This document shows positions 46,968 through 55,740 of a stretch of 64,000 nt of DNA, one piece after another. The DNA comes from Sulfurovum indicum (GTDB lineage: Bacteria; Campylobacterota; Campylobacteria; Campylobacterales; Sulfurovaceae): contig NZ_CP063164.1 in NCBI RefSeq assembly GCF_014931715.1, positions 682,001-746,000 of the forward strand, written 5' to 3'. Both the position numbers and the translations under genes were made by a program. Numbering within the stretch: the stretch's first letter is position 1; each line of letters begins with the position of its first letter. The notes beneath the pieces are model-generated. The model was not told the origin of the DNA. It saw only the letters and a list, made by a program, of their open reading frames with translations, and did no database searches.

Positions 46968-47073
46968 AAGCGCAGGATGCCTCTTGTGAGTACAATTTTC
47001 TTCTGTTAAAGCGTAGGGGTGCCCCTTGTGGGTACCCTTCCCGTCCGGGTAACAACAAGGGATCGCCCCTGCA
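46968..47073. repeat. REP-like repeats, two direct and one inverted
   Basis: Two direct copies of about 25 bp (AGCGCAGGATGCCTCTTGTG at 46968 and AGCGTAGGGGTGCCCCTTGTG-like at 47010) are followed by an inverted copy, GGGTAACAACAAGGGATCGC, ending at about 47073. The second and third copies can pair as a hairpin. The word ACAAGGG-N-GCCCCTGC also occurs at 22651. These resemble dispersed REP sequences and lie in the leader of selO. Confidence 0.55.
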
Positions 47074-47120
47074 TTTTCTACCTGCAGGAACTTTTAAGAA
47101 AGAGAAGATAGTATCATCAC

Positions 47121-48557
47121 ATGAAACTGAAAGAACTGAAACTGACCAATCCCTATCTCGATCTGCCAGCCGAATGTCATGACCGGGTAAAGCCTGCACC
47201 GCTGAACGCGCCATTTCTTATTCATGCCAATGAGGCTGTAGCCAAACTGCTCGATATCGATAAAGATGAGCTCTACACCGATGATTTTACAGCATTCGTC
47301 AATGGCGAGTACCATCCGGAGGGGAGTGATACCTTTGCCATGTGTTATGCCGGACACCAGTTCGGGCATTTTGTACCGCGCCTGGGGGATGGCCGTGCCA
47401 TCAATATCGGAACACTGAAGGGCTGGCATCTTCAGCTGAAGGGTGCAGGGCCGACGAAGTACTCCCGTTCGGGTGACGGACGTGCCGTAGTGCGTTCCTC
47501 CATCCGCGAGTACCTCATGAGCGAAGCGATGCACGGACTGGGTATCGAAACGACAAGAGCGCTTGCCGTGATCGGTTCGGAGCATTCGGTATACAGAGAA
47601 GAGTGGGAAAAAGGTGCCATCGTACTGCGTGTCAGTCCCAGCTGGGTACGTTTTGGTACATTCGAGTATTTTGCCCACAAGAAGAAGTTCAAAGAGCTTG
47701 AGGCGCTGGTGGAGTATACTATTGCCGAGAGTTACCCGCATTTGCAAGAGAAAGCTGACAGATACATTCTCTTCTTTGCCGAAGTGGTAGAGAGGACTGC
47801 AAAGCTTTTGGCACAGTGGCAGTCGGTCGGTTTCAACCACGGGGTAATGAACACCGACAATATGTCCATTGCCGGACTCACCATTGACTATGGTCCCTAT
47901 GCTTTTCTCGATGATTATGATTTCGGATATATCTGTAACCATACCGATACCTATGGACGCTACAGTTTCGGTTCACAGCCCGATGTTGCCGAGTGGAACC
48001 TCCGTGCCCTGATGGCTGCACTCTCTCCGATGATCCCTATGGAGAAGATGGAAGAGGTCATAGCCGGTTACGGCAGACTCTATAGTGAACATTATCTCCG
48101 TCTGATGGGAAGAAAACTGGGCCTGGACAGACAGGAAGAGAACGACCTTGAGCTGGTCCGGCATCTGCTGGGTACGCTTCAGGGACTGCATATCGACTAT
48201 ACGCTTTTCTTCAGAACCCTAAGCCGCTATAACGGAGAGAGAAAAAGCGTGTTGGAGCTGGGACTCTACCATACACCGATGAATGACTGGCTCGACCTGT
48301 ATGATGAGAGGCTCAAGAGCAATACCTCTTCACAGGTGGAGAGAGAGCGCCAAATGCTCAGAACAAATCCTAAGTACGTGCTCAAGAACTATATGCTTCA
48401 GGAGGCGATCGATGCGGCAAAAGAGGGCAGTTTCTCTCTGGTGGACGCACTTTTCAAAATAGCACAGGAGCCGTTTGCCGAGCATCCGGAGTTCGAACGC
48501 TGGGCAGGAGCCACGCCAGAGCAGTTCAAGAACAACAAGCTGAGCTGCTCCTCCTAA
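47121..48557 (+). CDS. selO: SelO-family protein adenylyltransferase (YdiU)
   Basis: A pseudokinase-fold enzyme that transfers AMP to protein hydroxyl groups (478 aa). Family motifs are FAMCYAGHQFGHFVPRLGDGRAI, GAGPTKYSRSGDGRAVVRSSIREYL and NHGVMNTDNMSIAGLTIDYGPYAFLDDY. Many SelO proteins end in a Cys or selenocysteine; here the end is LSCSS, with Cys third from the end. The start ATG 47121 gives the standard N-terminus (LTNPYLDLPAE). Confidence 0.92.
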   Translation: MKLKELKLTNPYLDLPAECHDRVKPAPLNAPFLIHANEAVAKLLDIDKDELYTDDFTAFVNGEYHPEGSDTFAMCYAGHQFGHFVPRLGDGRAINIGTLKGWHLQLKGAGPTKYSRSGDGRAVVRSSIREYLMSEAMHGLGIETTRALAVIGSEHSVYREEWEKGAIVLRVSPSWVRFGTFEYFAHKKKFKELEALVEYTIAESYPHLQEKADRYILFFAEVVERTAKLLAQWQSVGFNHGVMNTDNMSIAGLTIDYGPYAFLDDYDFGYICNHTDTYGRYSFGSQPDVAEWNLRALMAALSPMIPMEKMEEVIAGYGRLYSEHYLRLMGRKLGLDRQEENDLELVRHLLGTLQGLHIDYTLFFRTLSRYNGERKSVLELGLYHTPMNDWLDLYDERLKSNTSSQVERERQMLRTNPKYVLKNYMLQEAIDAAKEGSFSLVDALFKIAQEPFAEHPEFERWAGATPEQFKNNKLSCSS

Positions 48558-48622
48558 AGATTTTCTTTTAAGTTTTCTCTCTTTATAATGAGAGAGAACT
48601 TTTGTACTGAAAGGAGTCTGCC

Positions 48623-48952
48623 ATGTACTATCTCTCATCTATCGATATGTGCAGTGACTATGAACTGGAAAATGAGCTGAAACAGTTTTTTGTACGTTTA
48701 CACCATATTAAACAGAGACTCTCACAGGAACGTGCCACGCTGACACTTAACCGTACCCAAAGAAAGCGATGCAGGCAGAACATTTTAGACCTCGAGAAGC
48801 TCGAGCGGGACTTCTATGCACTCTCTTATAAGGAAGATATCAAACATCTGTACCGAAAGATCCACCGTTATGTCAAACTTGACCATGAGAGGCTGATGGA
48901 GACTTTTGGGCGTGAAACGATGGGGCGCTGTTCTTTGTTTATAGCATTGTGA
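48623..48952 (+). CDS. Small helical protein, function unknown
   Basis: A 109-aa, basic, mostly helical protein (MYYLSSIDMCSDYELENELKQFFVRLHHIKQRL...). AAAGGAG stands just before the ATG, which supports translation, and the codon pattern is like that of its neighbours. No family or motif is recognised. It stands alone between selO and a thioredoxin-like gene, after a palindrome (TTCTCTC...GAGAGAA at 48575-48598) whose loop holds a TATAAT. Confidence 0.6.
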   Translation: MYYLSSIDMCSDYELENELKQFFVRLHHIKQRLSQERATLTLNRTQRKRCRQNILDLEKLERDFYALSYKEDIKHLYRKIHRYVKLDHERLMETFGRETMGRCSLFIAL

Positions 48953-49052
48953 TTTAAGAGGAAGAGCCCCCCCGTTTGGGATGCGATGCTTCTATTTTTC
49001 TGTAGACCCTGGAGAAAGTCTATTGGGTAAACTTATTATTGAGGAATAAATT

Positions 49053-49370
49053 ATGACATTGGAACAACTGCAACAAACCATTAGAGAAGAGGTAGGCGTA
49101 CTCCTCTACTTCTCAGGAGAGAGCTGCAACGTCTGCCATGCCCTCAGACCCAAGTTCAAAGAGCTTTTTGACAAAGAGTTCCCTCTCATCAGACAGATCT
49201 ATCTTGATGCACACGAAAACCCGGAGATCTCGGCACACTTTCAGGTCTTCTCTGTACCGACGATGATCGTCTTTCTTGACGGCCGTGAGTTCGTACGTGA
49301 AGGCAGGGCGGTAAGCCTGCACAAAATGACCGAGCAGCTCAAACGCCCCTACACGATGATGACAGAGTGA
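49053..49370 (+). CDS. Thioredoxin-like protein
   Basis: A 105-aa thioredoxin fold with the active site CNVCH (FSGESCNVCHALRPKF) and the cis-Pro loop VFSVPTMIVF. It has no signal peptide, so it acts in the cytoplasm. The CNVC site departs from the CGPC of classical thioredoxin, and the partner is unknown. The ATG has GAGGAATAAA before it. It is followed directly by a large word-repeat array. Confidence 0.85.
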   Translation: MTLEQLQQTIREEVGVLLYFSGESCNVCHALRPKFKELFDKEFPLIRQIYLDAHENPEISAHFQVFSVPTMIVFLDGREFVREGRAVSLHKMTEQLKRPYTMMTE

Positions 49371-49710
49371 CGCTACGCTACGCTTTGCTTAGTGATAGTG
49401 ATAGTGATAGTTTTTAGTGATAGTGATAGTGATAGGGGGGGGAGAGCGCTTCGCGCTTAGGGAATGGCGCTTAGGGAATGGAGAATGGATAATTGAGAAT
49501 GGTGAATGGTCCTCGTTCCTGCGGGATTGTCGCTATGCTCGGATGAGAATTGAGAATGGTGAATGGTGAATGGTGAATTGATAATGGTGAATTGAGAATG
49601 CTGAATTCTATGAGCGCGAAGCGCTTCCTATCACTATCACTCCCCACTCCCACTGCGCAAAGCGCCCACTATCACTATCACTCCCCACTATCACTGAGCG
49701 CAAAGCGCTC
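49371..49710. repeat. Short-word repeat array with inverted arms
   Basis: A 340-bp non-coding array. The left arm is built of AGTGAT hexamers (49389-49440), ends in a G8 tract (49435-49442) and continues with AGCGCTTCGCGCTT. The centre (about 49460-49610) is made of GAATGGT/GAATTGA heptamers broken by a GC-richer module (49509-49547) that recurs inverted inside gmd. The right arm repeats the left in reverse (GAGCGCGAAGCGCTT, ATCACT hexamers, GAGCGCAAAGCGCTC). The whole is a large imperfect palindrome with no gene inside. Confidence 0.85.
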
Positions 49711-49766
49711 TTCCCTCCAAAATATTATGTTAACCAAAAATAGCGAAAAATCAAAAATATCCATTT

Positions 49767-49799
49767 AAACGGCTTTAAATGCCGATTTAAGCCGTTTTT
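49767..49799 (+). terminator. Rho-independent terminator before gyrA
   Basis: AAACGGCT-TTAAAT pairs with ATTTA-AGCCGTTT in a 13-bp stem with one bulge, followed by TTTTT. It would stop transcripts coming from the array region. A weak -10 (TAAAAT, near 49824) for gyrA follows. Confidence 0.65.
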
Positions 49800-49860
49800 A
49801 CCCTTTTATTAACACAAATTTGGATAAAATCTATCAATTTTTAATTTAAAAAGGAAAAGA

Positions 49861-52401
49861 ATGGCTGATTTGTTTGAAGATGGTCAGAATACCGAAGAGG
49901 TATTGATAGAGGACAGTATCAAGACTAGCTACCTTGACTACTCCATGAGTGTCATCATCGGTAGGGCGCTTCCCGATGCACGTGACGGGCTCAAACCGGT
50001 TCACAGACGTATCCTGTACGCAATGAACGATCTGAACCTTTCGCATCGTGCACCCTACAAGAAATCCGCGCGTATCGTCGGGGATGTGATCGGTAAGTAT
50101 CACCCACACGGTGACAATGCCGTGTATGATGCTTTGGTGCGTATGGCGCAGGATTTCTCCATGCAGGCACCGCTGATAGACGGACAGGGGAACTTCGGTT
50201 CTATCGACGGTGACAATGCCGCAGCAATGCGTTATACCGAAGCGCGTATGACTAGAATAGCAGAAGAGCTCCTGAGCGATATCGAGAAAGATACGGTCGA
50301 CTATGTACCCAACTACGATGACTCGATGGTAGAACCCGATGTGCTACCCTCCCGTGTACCCAATCTTCTGCTGAACGGTTCAAGCGGTATCGCCGTCGGT
50401 ATGGCGACAAATATTCCGCCTCATCGTCTGGATGAACTGGTCGAGGCACTGGTAATGCGCATCGACAACCCTGAAGTAACGGTCGAAGATCTCATGAAGG
50501 TCGTACATGGACCGGACTTCCCTACCGGCGGTATCATCTTCGGCCGCAAGGGGATCACCGATGCCTATACTACCGGACGCGGGCGTATCAAAGTACGTGC
50601 CAAAACACACATCGAACAGAAGGGGAACAAAGAGGTCATCATCATTGATGAACTTCCCTTCCAGGTGAACAAAGCAAGACTTATTGAGAATATCGCACAG
50701 CTGGTACGTGACAAGCACATCGAGGGGATCAGTGAGATCCGTGATGAATCGGACCGTGAAGGTATCAGGGTCGTACTCGAGCTCAAGCGTGATGCGATGA
50801 GCGAGATCGTACTCAACAATCTCTTTAAGTCCACGCAGATGCAGGTGACCTTCGGTATCATCATGCTTGCGATTAACAACAAAGAGCCCAAAGTCTTCAA
50901 CCTGATGGAGCTTTTCGATCTTTTCCTCAATCATAGAAAAACGGTGGTCATCAGACGTACCATCTTCGACCTTGAGAAAGCCAGGGCCAGAGCGCATATT
51001 CTGGAAGGTCTCAAGATCGCGGTCGACAATATCGATGAGGTCATCAGGATCATCCGTGCTTCAGAAGATGACGAAGATGCCAGAAACAACCTCATGGAGC
51101 GTTTCAAACTCTCCGAGATCCAGGCAAAAGCGATCCTGGAGATGCGTCTGAGACGTCTGACAGGTCTTGAGATCGAAAAGATCGAAAATGAACTTGCCCA
51201 GCTGTTGAAGACGATCGCCGAGCTCGAAAGTATTCTCAAGTCCGAATCAAAGATCAATGCCATTATCCGCGAAGAGCTGGTCGAGATCGGTGAGAAGTAC
51301 ACAACGCCAAGACGTACTGAAATTGTTGATGACTATGACGATATCGACATTGAAGACCTTATTCCAAATGAGCCGATGGTCGTCACCATTACCCATAGAG
51401 GCTATATCAAGCGTGTACCTGTGAAGATGTACGAAAAGCAGCATAGAGGCGGCAAGGGGAAAACAGCTGTCACGACATACGATGACGATTTCATAGAGAG
51501 CTTCTTTACATCCAATACACACGATACACTGATGTTCGTCACTGACAGAGGACAGCTCTACTGGCTCAAAGTCTACCGCATTCCGGAAGGGTCCCGTACG
51601 GCCAAGGGGAAAGCAGTGGTCAACCTGATCAATCTCCAGCCCAATGAGAAGATCATGGCGATTATTCCGACAACGGACTTCTCTGATGAGAAGAGTCTGG
51701 TCTTCTTCACCAAAAACGGTATCGTCAAGCGTACGAACCTCTCTGAGTACTCCAATATCAGAAGCAGCGGTGTCAGGGCGATCAACCTCGATGAGGATGA
51801 TGCGATCGTCGGAACGGAGATAGTCACACCTCAGACCAAGTGGCTCTTTGTGGCGACGAAAAAGGGTCTGTGTATTCGTTTCAAAGTGGAGGATGCCAGA
51901 GAGATCGGGCGTGTTTCACGCGGTGTGACAGCCATCAAGTTCAAGATCGACGGTGACTATGTCTGCGGTGCAACGACCATTGAAAGTGAAGATGAAGAGC
52001 TGCTCATGCTCTCCGAAAAAGGTCTGGGAAAACGTACCACTGCCAGTGAATACCGTGAGCAGAACCGTGCGGGCAAAGGGGTCATTTCCATGAAACTGAC
52101 ATCGAAGACCGGTGATGTGGTCGGTGTCGTAAAGGTCGAAGAGGACAAAGACCTGATGTGTCTGACCTCTGTAGGCAAAATGATCCGTGTGGATATGGAG
52201 CAGATACGAAAAGCCGGACGTAACACCTCAGGTGTCAAGATAGTCTCGGTTGACAAAAAGGATACTGTAGTAAGTATGGCAAAATGCCAGAAAGAAGAGA
52301 AGCCTGAAGCAACAAGCGAAGCGCAGAGCGAAGGTGGAGAGGAAGCTGCCAAGAGCAGTAGTGAAAACAACAATAATGACAACAGTTTAGGATTGCTATA
52401 A
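49861..52401 (+). CDS. gyrA: DNA gyrase subunit A
   Basis: The breakage-reunion subunit of gyrase (846 aa). The catalytic Tyr is in [11 protein letters not shown], the quinolone region reads [19 protein letters not shown], and the C-terminal beta-pinwheel carries a GyrA-box-like RGGKGK. Asn at the position of E. coli Ser83 is natural in Helicobacter and is not by itself a sign of a resistance mutation. The last 50 residues are acidic and Asn/Ser-rich. AAAAAGGAAAAGA precedes the ATG, and the stop overlaps the asd start. Confidence 0.97.
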   Translation: MADLFEDGQNTEEVLIEDSIKTSYLDYSMSVIIGRALPDARDGLKPVHRRILYAMNDLNLSHRAPYKKSARIVGDVIGKYHPHGDNAVYDALVRMAQDFSMQAPLIDGQGNFGSIDGDNAAAMRYTEARMTRIAEELLSDIEKDTVDYVPNYDDSMVEPDVLPSRVPNLLLNGSSGIAVGMATNIPPHRLDELVEALVMRIDNPEVTVEDLMKVVHGPDFPTGGIIFGRKGITDAYTTGRGRIKVRAKTHIEQKGNKEVIIIDELPFQVNKARLIENIAQLVRDKHIEGISEIRDESDREGIRVVLELKRDAMSEIVLNNLFKSTQMQVTFGIIMLAINNKEPKVFNLMELFDLFLNHRKTVVIRRTIFDLEKARARAHILEGLKIAVDNIDEVIRIIRASEDDEDARNNLMERFKLSEIQAKAILEMRLRRLTGLEIEKIENELAQLLKTIAELESILKSESKINAIIREELVEIGEKYTTPRRTEIVDDYDDIDIEDLIPNEPMVVTITHRGYIKRVPVKMYEKQHRGGKGKTAVTTYDDDFIESFFTSNTHDTLMFVTDRGQLYWLKVYRIPEGSRTAKGKAVVNLINLQPNEKIMAIIPTTDFSDEKSLVFFTKNGIVKRTNLSEYSNIRSSGVRAINLDEDDAIVGTEIVTPQTKWLFVATKKGLCIRFKVEDAREIGRVSRGVTAIKFKIDGDYVCGATTIESEDEELLMLSEKGLGKRTTASEYREQNRAGKGVISMKLTSKTGDVVGVVKVEEDKDLMCLTSVGKMIRVDMEQIRKAGRNTSGVKIVSVDKKDTVVSMAKCQKEEKPEATSEAQSEGGEEAAKSSSENNNNDNSLGLL

Positions 52402-53438
52402 TGAAGAAATACAATATTGCAGTAGTCGGTGCCTCAGGTGCCGTAGGGGAAGAACTTTTCAGAGTCCTTGAAGAGGTGAAGTTCCCCATCAATGATCTTT
52501 TGCCTCTGGCAAGTGCCAACAGTGCAGGGATAGAGGTGGAGTGCCAGGGAAATACCTATAAGATCGAAGAGCTGACCGAAAGTGTGTTCGAAGGACGCGA
52601 TATCGATATCGCTTTTTTCAGTGCCGGCGGGAGTATCTCTGCGCACTATGCCAAATATGCGGTAGAAGCGGGGGCTGTGGTCATCGACAACACCTCCCAC
52701 TTCAGAATGGACCCGGATGTCCCTCTTGTCGTACCGGAAGTGAACCCTGAGGACATTGAGCTGTGGGAAGATACCGGTATCATTGCAAACCCAAACTGTT
52801 CGACCATTCAGATGGTACAGCTGCTCAAGCCTCTGCATGACCTTTACGGTATCAAACGTGTAGATGTCAGTACCTATCAGGCGGTCTCGGGAGCCGGGAA
52901 AGCAGGTATGGAAGAGCTTGTCAGACAGATGCAGGACTTTTTTGCCTTCAAACTGGATGAGAGTGAGGTAAAGGCCTTTGCGCACAAGATTGCGCTCAAT
53001 GTCATTCCCCAAATCGATACGCCGCAGCCGAACGGCTACACCAAAGAGGAGATGAAGATGGTCAACGAGACCAACAAGATCATGCATACCGATTTTGCCG
53101 TAAGTGCGACCTGTGTGCGTGTGCCTGTACTCAGATCCCACTCCGAGTCCATCACCGTTACCTTTAAAGAGGGAGTCGATGTGAGTGTTGCAGAAGCGAG
53201 AGAAGCGCTGGATAACTTTGAGAATGTCAAGGTCGTCGATGACCTTGAGACGCATCAATACCCTATGCCGATCATCTCCACCGATACGGACTATACCTAT
53301 GTCGGACGTATCAGAAAAGATATCTTTGCGGAGAACATCCTTCATATGTGGGGTGTGGCAGACCAGGTTAGAGTAGGTGCGGCGACCAATGCCGTACGTA
53401 TCGCACAGAAGTGGATCAAACTGCAGGAGAATATCTGA
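52401..53438 (+). CDS. asd: Aspartate-semialdehyde dehydrogenase
   Basis: Reduces aspartyl phosphate to the semialdehyde, the branch point to lysine, diaminopimelate, threonine and methionine (345 aa). The NADP-binding start is YNIAVVGASGAVGEEL, and the active Cys lies in GIIANPNCSTIQMV. The length is normal. Its ATG shares a base with the gyrA stop (TAATG), so the two are likely coupled. Confidence 0.96.
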   Translation: MKKYNIAVVGASGAVGEELFRVLEEVKFPINDLLPLASANSAGIEVECQGNTYKIEELTESVFEGRDIDIAFFSAGGSISAHYAKYAVEAGAVVIDNTSHFRMDPDVPLVVPEVNPEDIELWEDTGIIANPNCSTIQMVQLLKPLHDLYGIKRVDVSTYQAVSGAGKAGMEELVRQMQDFFAFKLDESEVKAFAHKIALNVIPQIDTPQPNGYTKEEMKMVNETNKIMHTDFAVSATCVRVPVLRSHSESITVTFKEGVDVSVAEAREALDNFENVKVVDDLETHQYPMPIISTDTDYTYVGRIRKDIFAENILHMWGVADQVRVGAATNAVRIAQKWIKLQENI

Positions 53439-53956
53439 TGAAGTGGTTGGAAGAGTCATTTGAGGGAAGCCTCTGGGCAACACGTTTTATGGTCATATCC
53501 GCTGTGGTATTCGGTCTGATCGGAGCCACTGTGCTCTTTATCGTGGCAAGTTTTGATATCTACAATATTGCCGCCTATGTCATCGATGTCTATGCGAACC
53601 ATCTTCATCCTGACAAGTTTCACGAGAAGGTCGTAGGAGAGGTGATCGGTGCGGTCGACCTCTATCTGATCGGTGTGGTGATGCTGCTCTTCTCATTCGG
53701 TATCTATGAGCTCTTCATCTCTGAGATCGATGTAGCCAAAATGGAAGAGAGAAAGAACAAGATTCTTGCCATCCATTCGCTCGATCAGCTCAAAGACAAG
53801 ATCTCCAAGGTCATTGTAATGGTACTGGTGGTCGGTTTTTTCAAAAAAGTAGGTTTGGCAGAGTACACGCAGCCGCTGGAGCTGCTCTATCTGGCACTTT
53901 CGATCACAGCGGTCTCGGTAGGACTCTATTTCCTCGGTAAAGTTGGAAAGCACTGA
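53438..53956 (+). CDS. YqhA/UPF0114-family membrane protein
   Basis: A 172-aa membrane protein with three to four hydrophobic segments (FMVISAVVFGLIGATVLFIVAS, LYLIGVVMLLFSFGIYELF, LLYLALSITAVSVGLYFLG). FGIYELFISEID matches the UPF0114 family. The start ATG 53438 shares a base with the asd stop (TGATG); a longer ORF from 53411 runs inside asd and is unlikely. The function is unknown. Confidence 0.8.
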   Translation: MKWLEESFEGSLWATRFMVISAVVFGLIGATVLFIVASFDIYNIAAYVIDVYANHLHPDKFHEKVVGEVIGAVDLYLIGVVMLLFSFGIYELFISEIDVAKMEERKNKILAIHSLDQLKDKISKVIVMVLVVGFFKKVGLAEYTQPLELLYLALSITAVSVGLYFLGKVGKH

Positions 53957-54063
53957 TCGGATCTTTTGAAACATATACCAGGCTCCCTGCCAGGTCTGTG
54001 AATAAGCGGGAGTCAGAGCTTTGATCTCCAAAATGATATTATTTGTGAAAATGAAGGAAAATA

Positions 54064-55113
54064 ATGAGTAAAATATTTGTAGATGCCTGTTTGGGCAAAG
54101 AGACCCCCTATACACCGGTATGGATGATGAGACAGGCAGGACGCTATCTGCCCGAGTATATGGCAGTAAGAGCAGATGCAGGTGATTTCCTCTCTCTCTG
54201 TCACGATCCAGAGAAAGCAGCAGAGGTGACCATACAGCCGCTCGATATTGTCGGAGTGGATGCTGCGATCCTCTTCAGCGACATCCTTGTCATTCCCGAT
54301 GAGATGGGAATGGATCTGAGCTTTGTCAAAGGTGAAGGACCGAAGTTCTCCGATCCTATTGCCACACAGGAAGATCTGGACAGGCTCATCGGCGGAGAAG
54401 AAGCGGCAGATAGGCTGACCTATGTCTATGACACTATCAAACTGCTTAGAAAGCAGCTTGATGAAAGAGGTGATGAAAAAGCCCTTATCGGATTTACCGG
54501 CGCACCGTGGACTCTGGCGACCTATATGATCGAAGGCCAGGGGACAAAGACCTACAACATCTGTAAAAAGATGATGTACTCCAACCCGGAACTCCTGCAC
54601 AACATCCTTGAAAAAGTGACCGAAGTGGTCAAGTACTATATGGAGAAGCAGATCCTCTCCGGTGTCGATGTCGTACAGATCTTCGACAGCTGGGCAGCAG
54701 CGATCGAACCGGGCAAATACGATGAGTTCAGCTGGAAGTACATGGTGGAGATTGCAGAGTATCTCAAAGAGAAGTACCCGCATATCCCGGTCATCATGTT
54801 CCCCAAAGGCATTGCAGCGTTCATCGAACGCGGCGGAATCTACGGTAACTTCGATGTGCTCGGCATCGACTGGGGGACACCGATGGCAATGGCAAAAGAG
54901 AAGCTCGGAGAGAAGTATGTTCTCCAGGGCAACATGGAGCCATGCCGCCTCTATTCCAAAGAAGCTACCACGGAGTGCGTAGAAGCCATTCAGAATATCA
55001 TGGGAGGCAAAAGACACATCTTCAACCTCGGACACGGCATACTCCCCGATGTACCGGTAGAGAATGCGATACATTTCGTTAAGGAATGCCAGAGAGTAAG
55101 TGCAAAGAGCTAA
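54064..55113 (+). CDS. hemE: Uroporphyrinogen decarboxylase
   Basis: Converts uroporphyrinogen III to coproporphyrinogen III in haem synthesis (349 aa). Signature motifs are [37 protein letters not shown] and [23 protein letters not shown] precedes the ATG. The end of the gene is a palindrome, AAGAGCTAAGCTCTT, that contains the stop codon, and a hexamer array starts 10 bp later. Confidence 0.95.
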   Translation: MSKIFVDACLGKETPYTPVWMMRQAGRYLPEYMAVRADAGDFLSLCHDPEKAAEVTIQPLDIVGVDAAILFSDILVIPDEMGMDLSFVKGEGPKFSDPIATQEDLDRLIGGEEAADRLTYVYDTIKLLRKQLDERGDEKALIGFTGAPWTLATYMIEGQGTKTYNICKKMMYSNPELLHNILEKVTEVVKYYMEKQILSGVDVVQIFDSWAAAIEPGKYDEFSWKYMVEIAEYLKEKYPHIPVIMFPKGIAAFIERGGIYGNFDVLGIDWGTPMAMAKEKLGEKYVLQGNMEPCRLYSKEATTECVEAIQNIMGGKRHIFNLGHGILPDVPVENAIHFVKECQRVSAKS

Positions 55114-55123
55114 GCTCTTGCAC

Positions 55124-55230
55124 AGTGATAGAGACGCTACGCTTAGTGATAGTGATAGTGATAGTGATAGAGACGCTACGCTTAGTGATAGTTTTTAGTG
55201 ATAGAAGGAAGTGATAGTGGTGGTGGGGTT
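55124..55230. repeat. AGTGAT hexamer array, left arm of four-helix-bundle unit 1
   Basis: Tandem AGTGAT words broken by AGACGCTACGCTT modules, reaching to 5 bp before the start of the four-helix-bundle gene. The matching right arm, in ATCACT orientation, follows that gene. The GTGGTGGTGGGG at the end of the array probably serves as the ribosome-binding stretch of the gene. Confidence 0.85.
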
Positions 55231-55234
55231 ATAG

Positions 55235-55591
55235 ATGGACTATAAAGAGTTGGTTGTTTGGCAGCGATCTATTGAACTTGTGACTGATATTTATCAACTG
55301 GTAAAATGTTTGCCAAAAGAAGAGCTTTTTGCGCTATCTGATCAAATCAAAAGGTGTGCTGTTTCTATTCCCTCTAATATTGCAGAAGGAAGTGGAAGGA
55401 ATACAACTAAAGAATTTATTCAGTTTCTTTATATATCATTAGGCTCAGCTTCAGAACTTGAGACACAATTGATCATTGGTAAAAACGTTGGCTTTTTTAA
55501 TGATTTAGATGTGTATTTCAAAGAGATCAATGAAATAAGAAGAATGTTAAACGGACTTATCAATTCATTAAAAAATAAAGAAAACCGATGA
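55235..55591 (+). CDS. Four-helix-bundle protein (23S IVS / S23 family), copy 1
   Basis: A 118-aa protein of the family first met in the intervening sequences of Leptospira and Coxiella 23S rRNA genes and related to the Avd accessory protein of diversity-generating retroelements. Marks are ELVVWQRSIELVTDIYQLV, the core CAVSIPSNIAEGSGRNTTKEF and YISLGSASELETQL. It forms small ring-shaped oligomers in known relatives and probably binds nucleic acid. It lies between inverted hexamer arrays. Its codons are more AT-rich than those of its neighbours, which suggests foreign origin. Confidence 0.9.
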   Translation: MDYKELVVWQRSIELVTDIYQLVKCLPKEELFALSDQIKRCAVSIPSNIAEGSGRNTTKEFIQFLYISLGSASELETQLIIGKNVGFFNDLDVYFKEINEIRRMLNGLINSLKNKENR

Positions 55592-55596
55592 ATACC

Positions 55597-55671
55597 TCTA
55601 TCAATAATTATCACCACAACTATCACTATCACCATCACTCCCACCATCCACTATCACTATCACTATCACTC
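55597..55671. repeat. ATCACT hexamer array, right arm of unit 1
   Basis: ATCACT words, with variants (ATCACC, ATCCACT), in the orientation opposite to the array before the four-helix-bundle gene. The arms could pair and place the gene in the loop of a long imperfect hairpin. The array runs straight into the remnant of another four-helix-bundle gene. Confidence 0.85.
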
Positions 55672-55740
55672 TTCCGGATAAAAGAACTCAATGAGATTCT
55701 ACGAATGTTAAATACATTAAAGAGAAGTTATGCCAAATAA
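55672..55740 (+). pseudogene. C-terminal remnant of a four-helix-bundle gene
   Basis: The frame ending at TAA 55740 reads IKELNEILRMLNTLKRSYAK, which aligns with the C-terminal helix of copy 1 (FKEINEIRRMLNGLINSLK). The N-terminal part is gone and has been replaced by the hexamer array. The stop codon lies within the sequence ATGCCAAATAA, whose ATG is the start of the next gene. Confidence 0.75.

Noticed and set aside
50100-50200. Quinolone-resistance mutation in gyrA
   Set aside because: Asn at the Ser83 position is the natural residue in Helicobacter and related groups, so it cannot be called a mutation from sequence alone.
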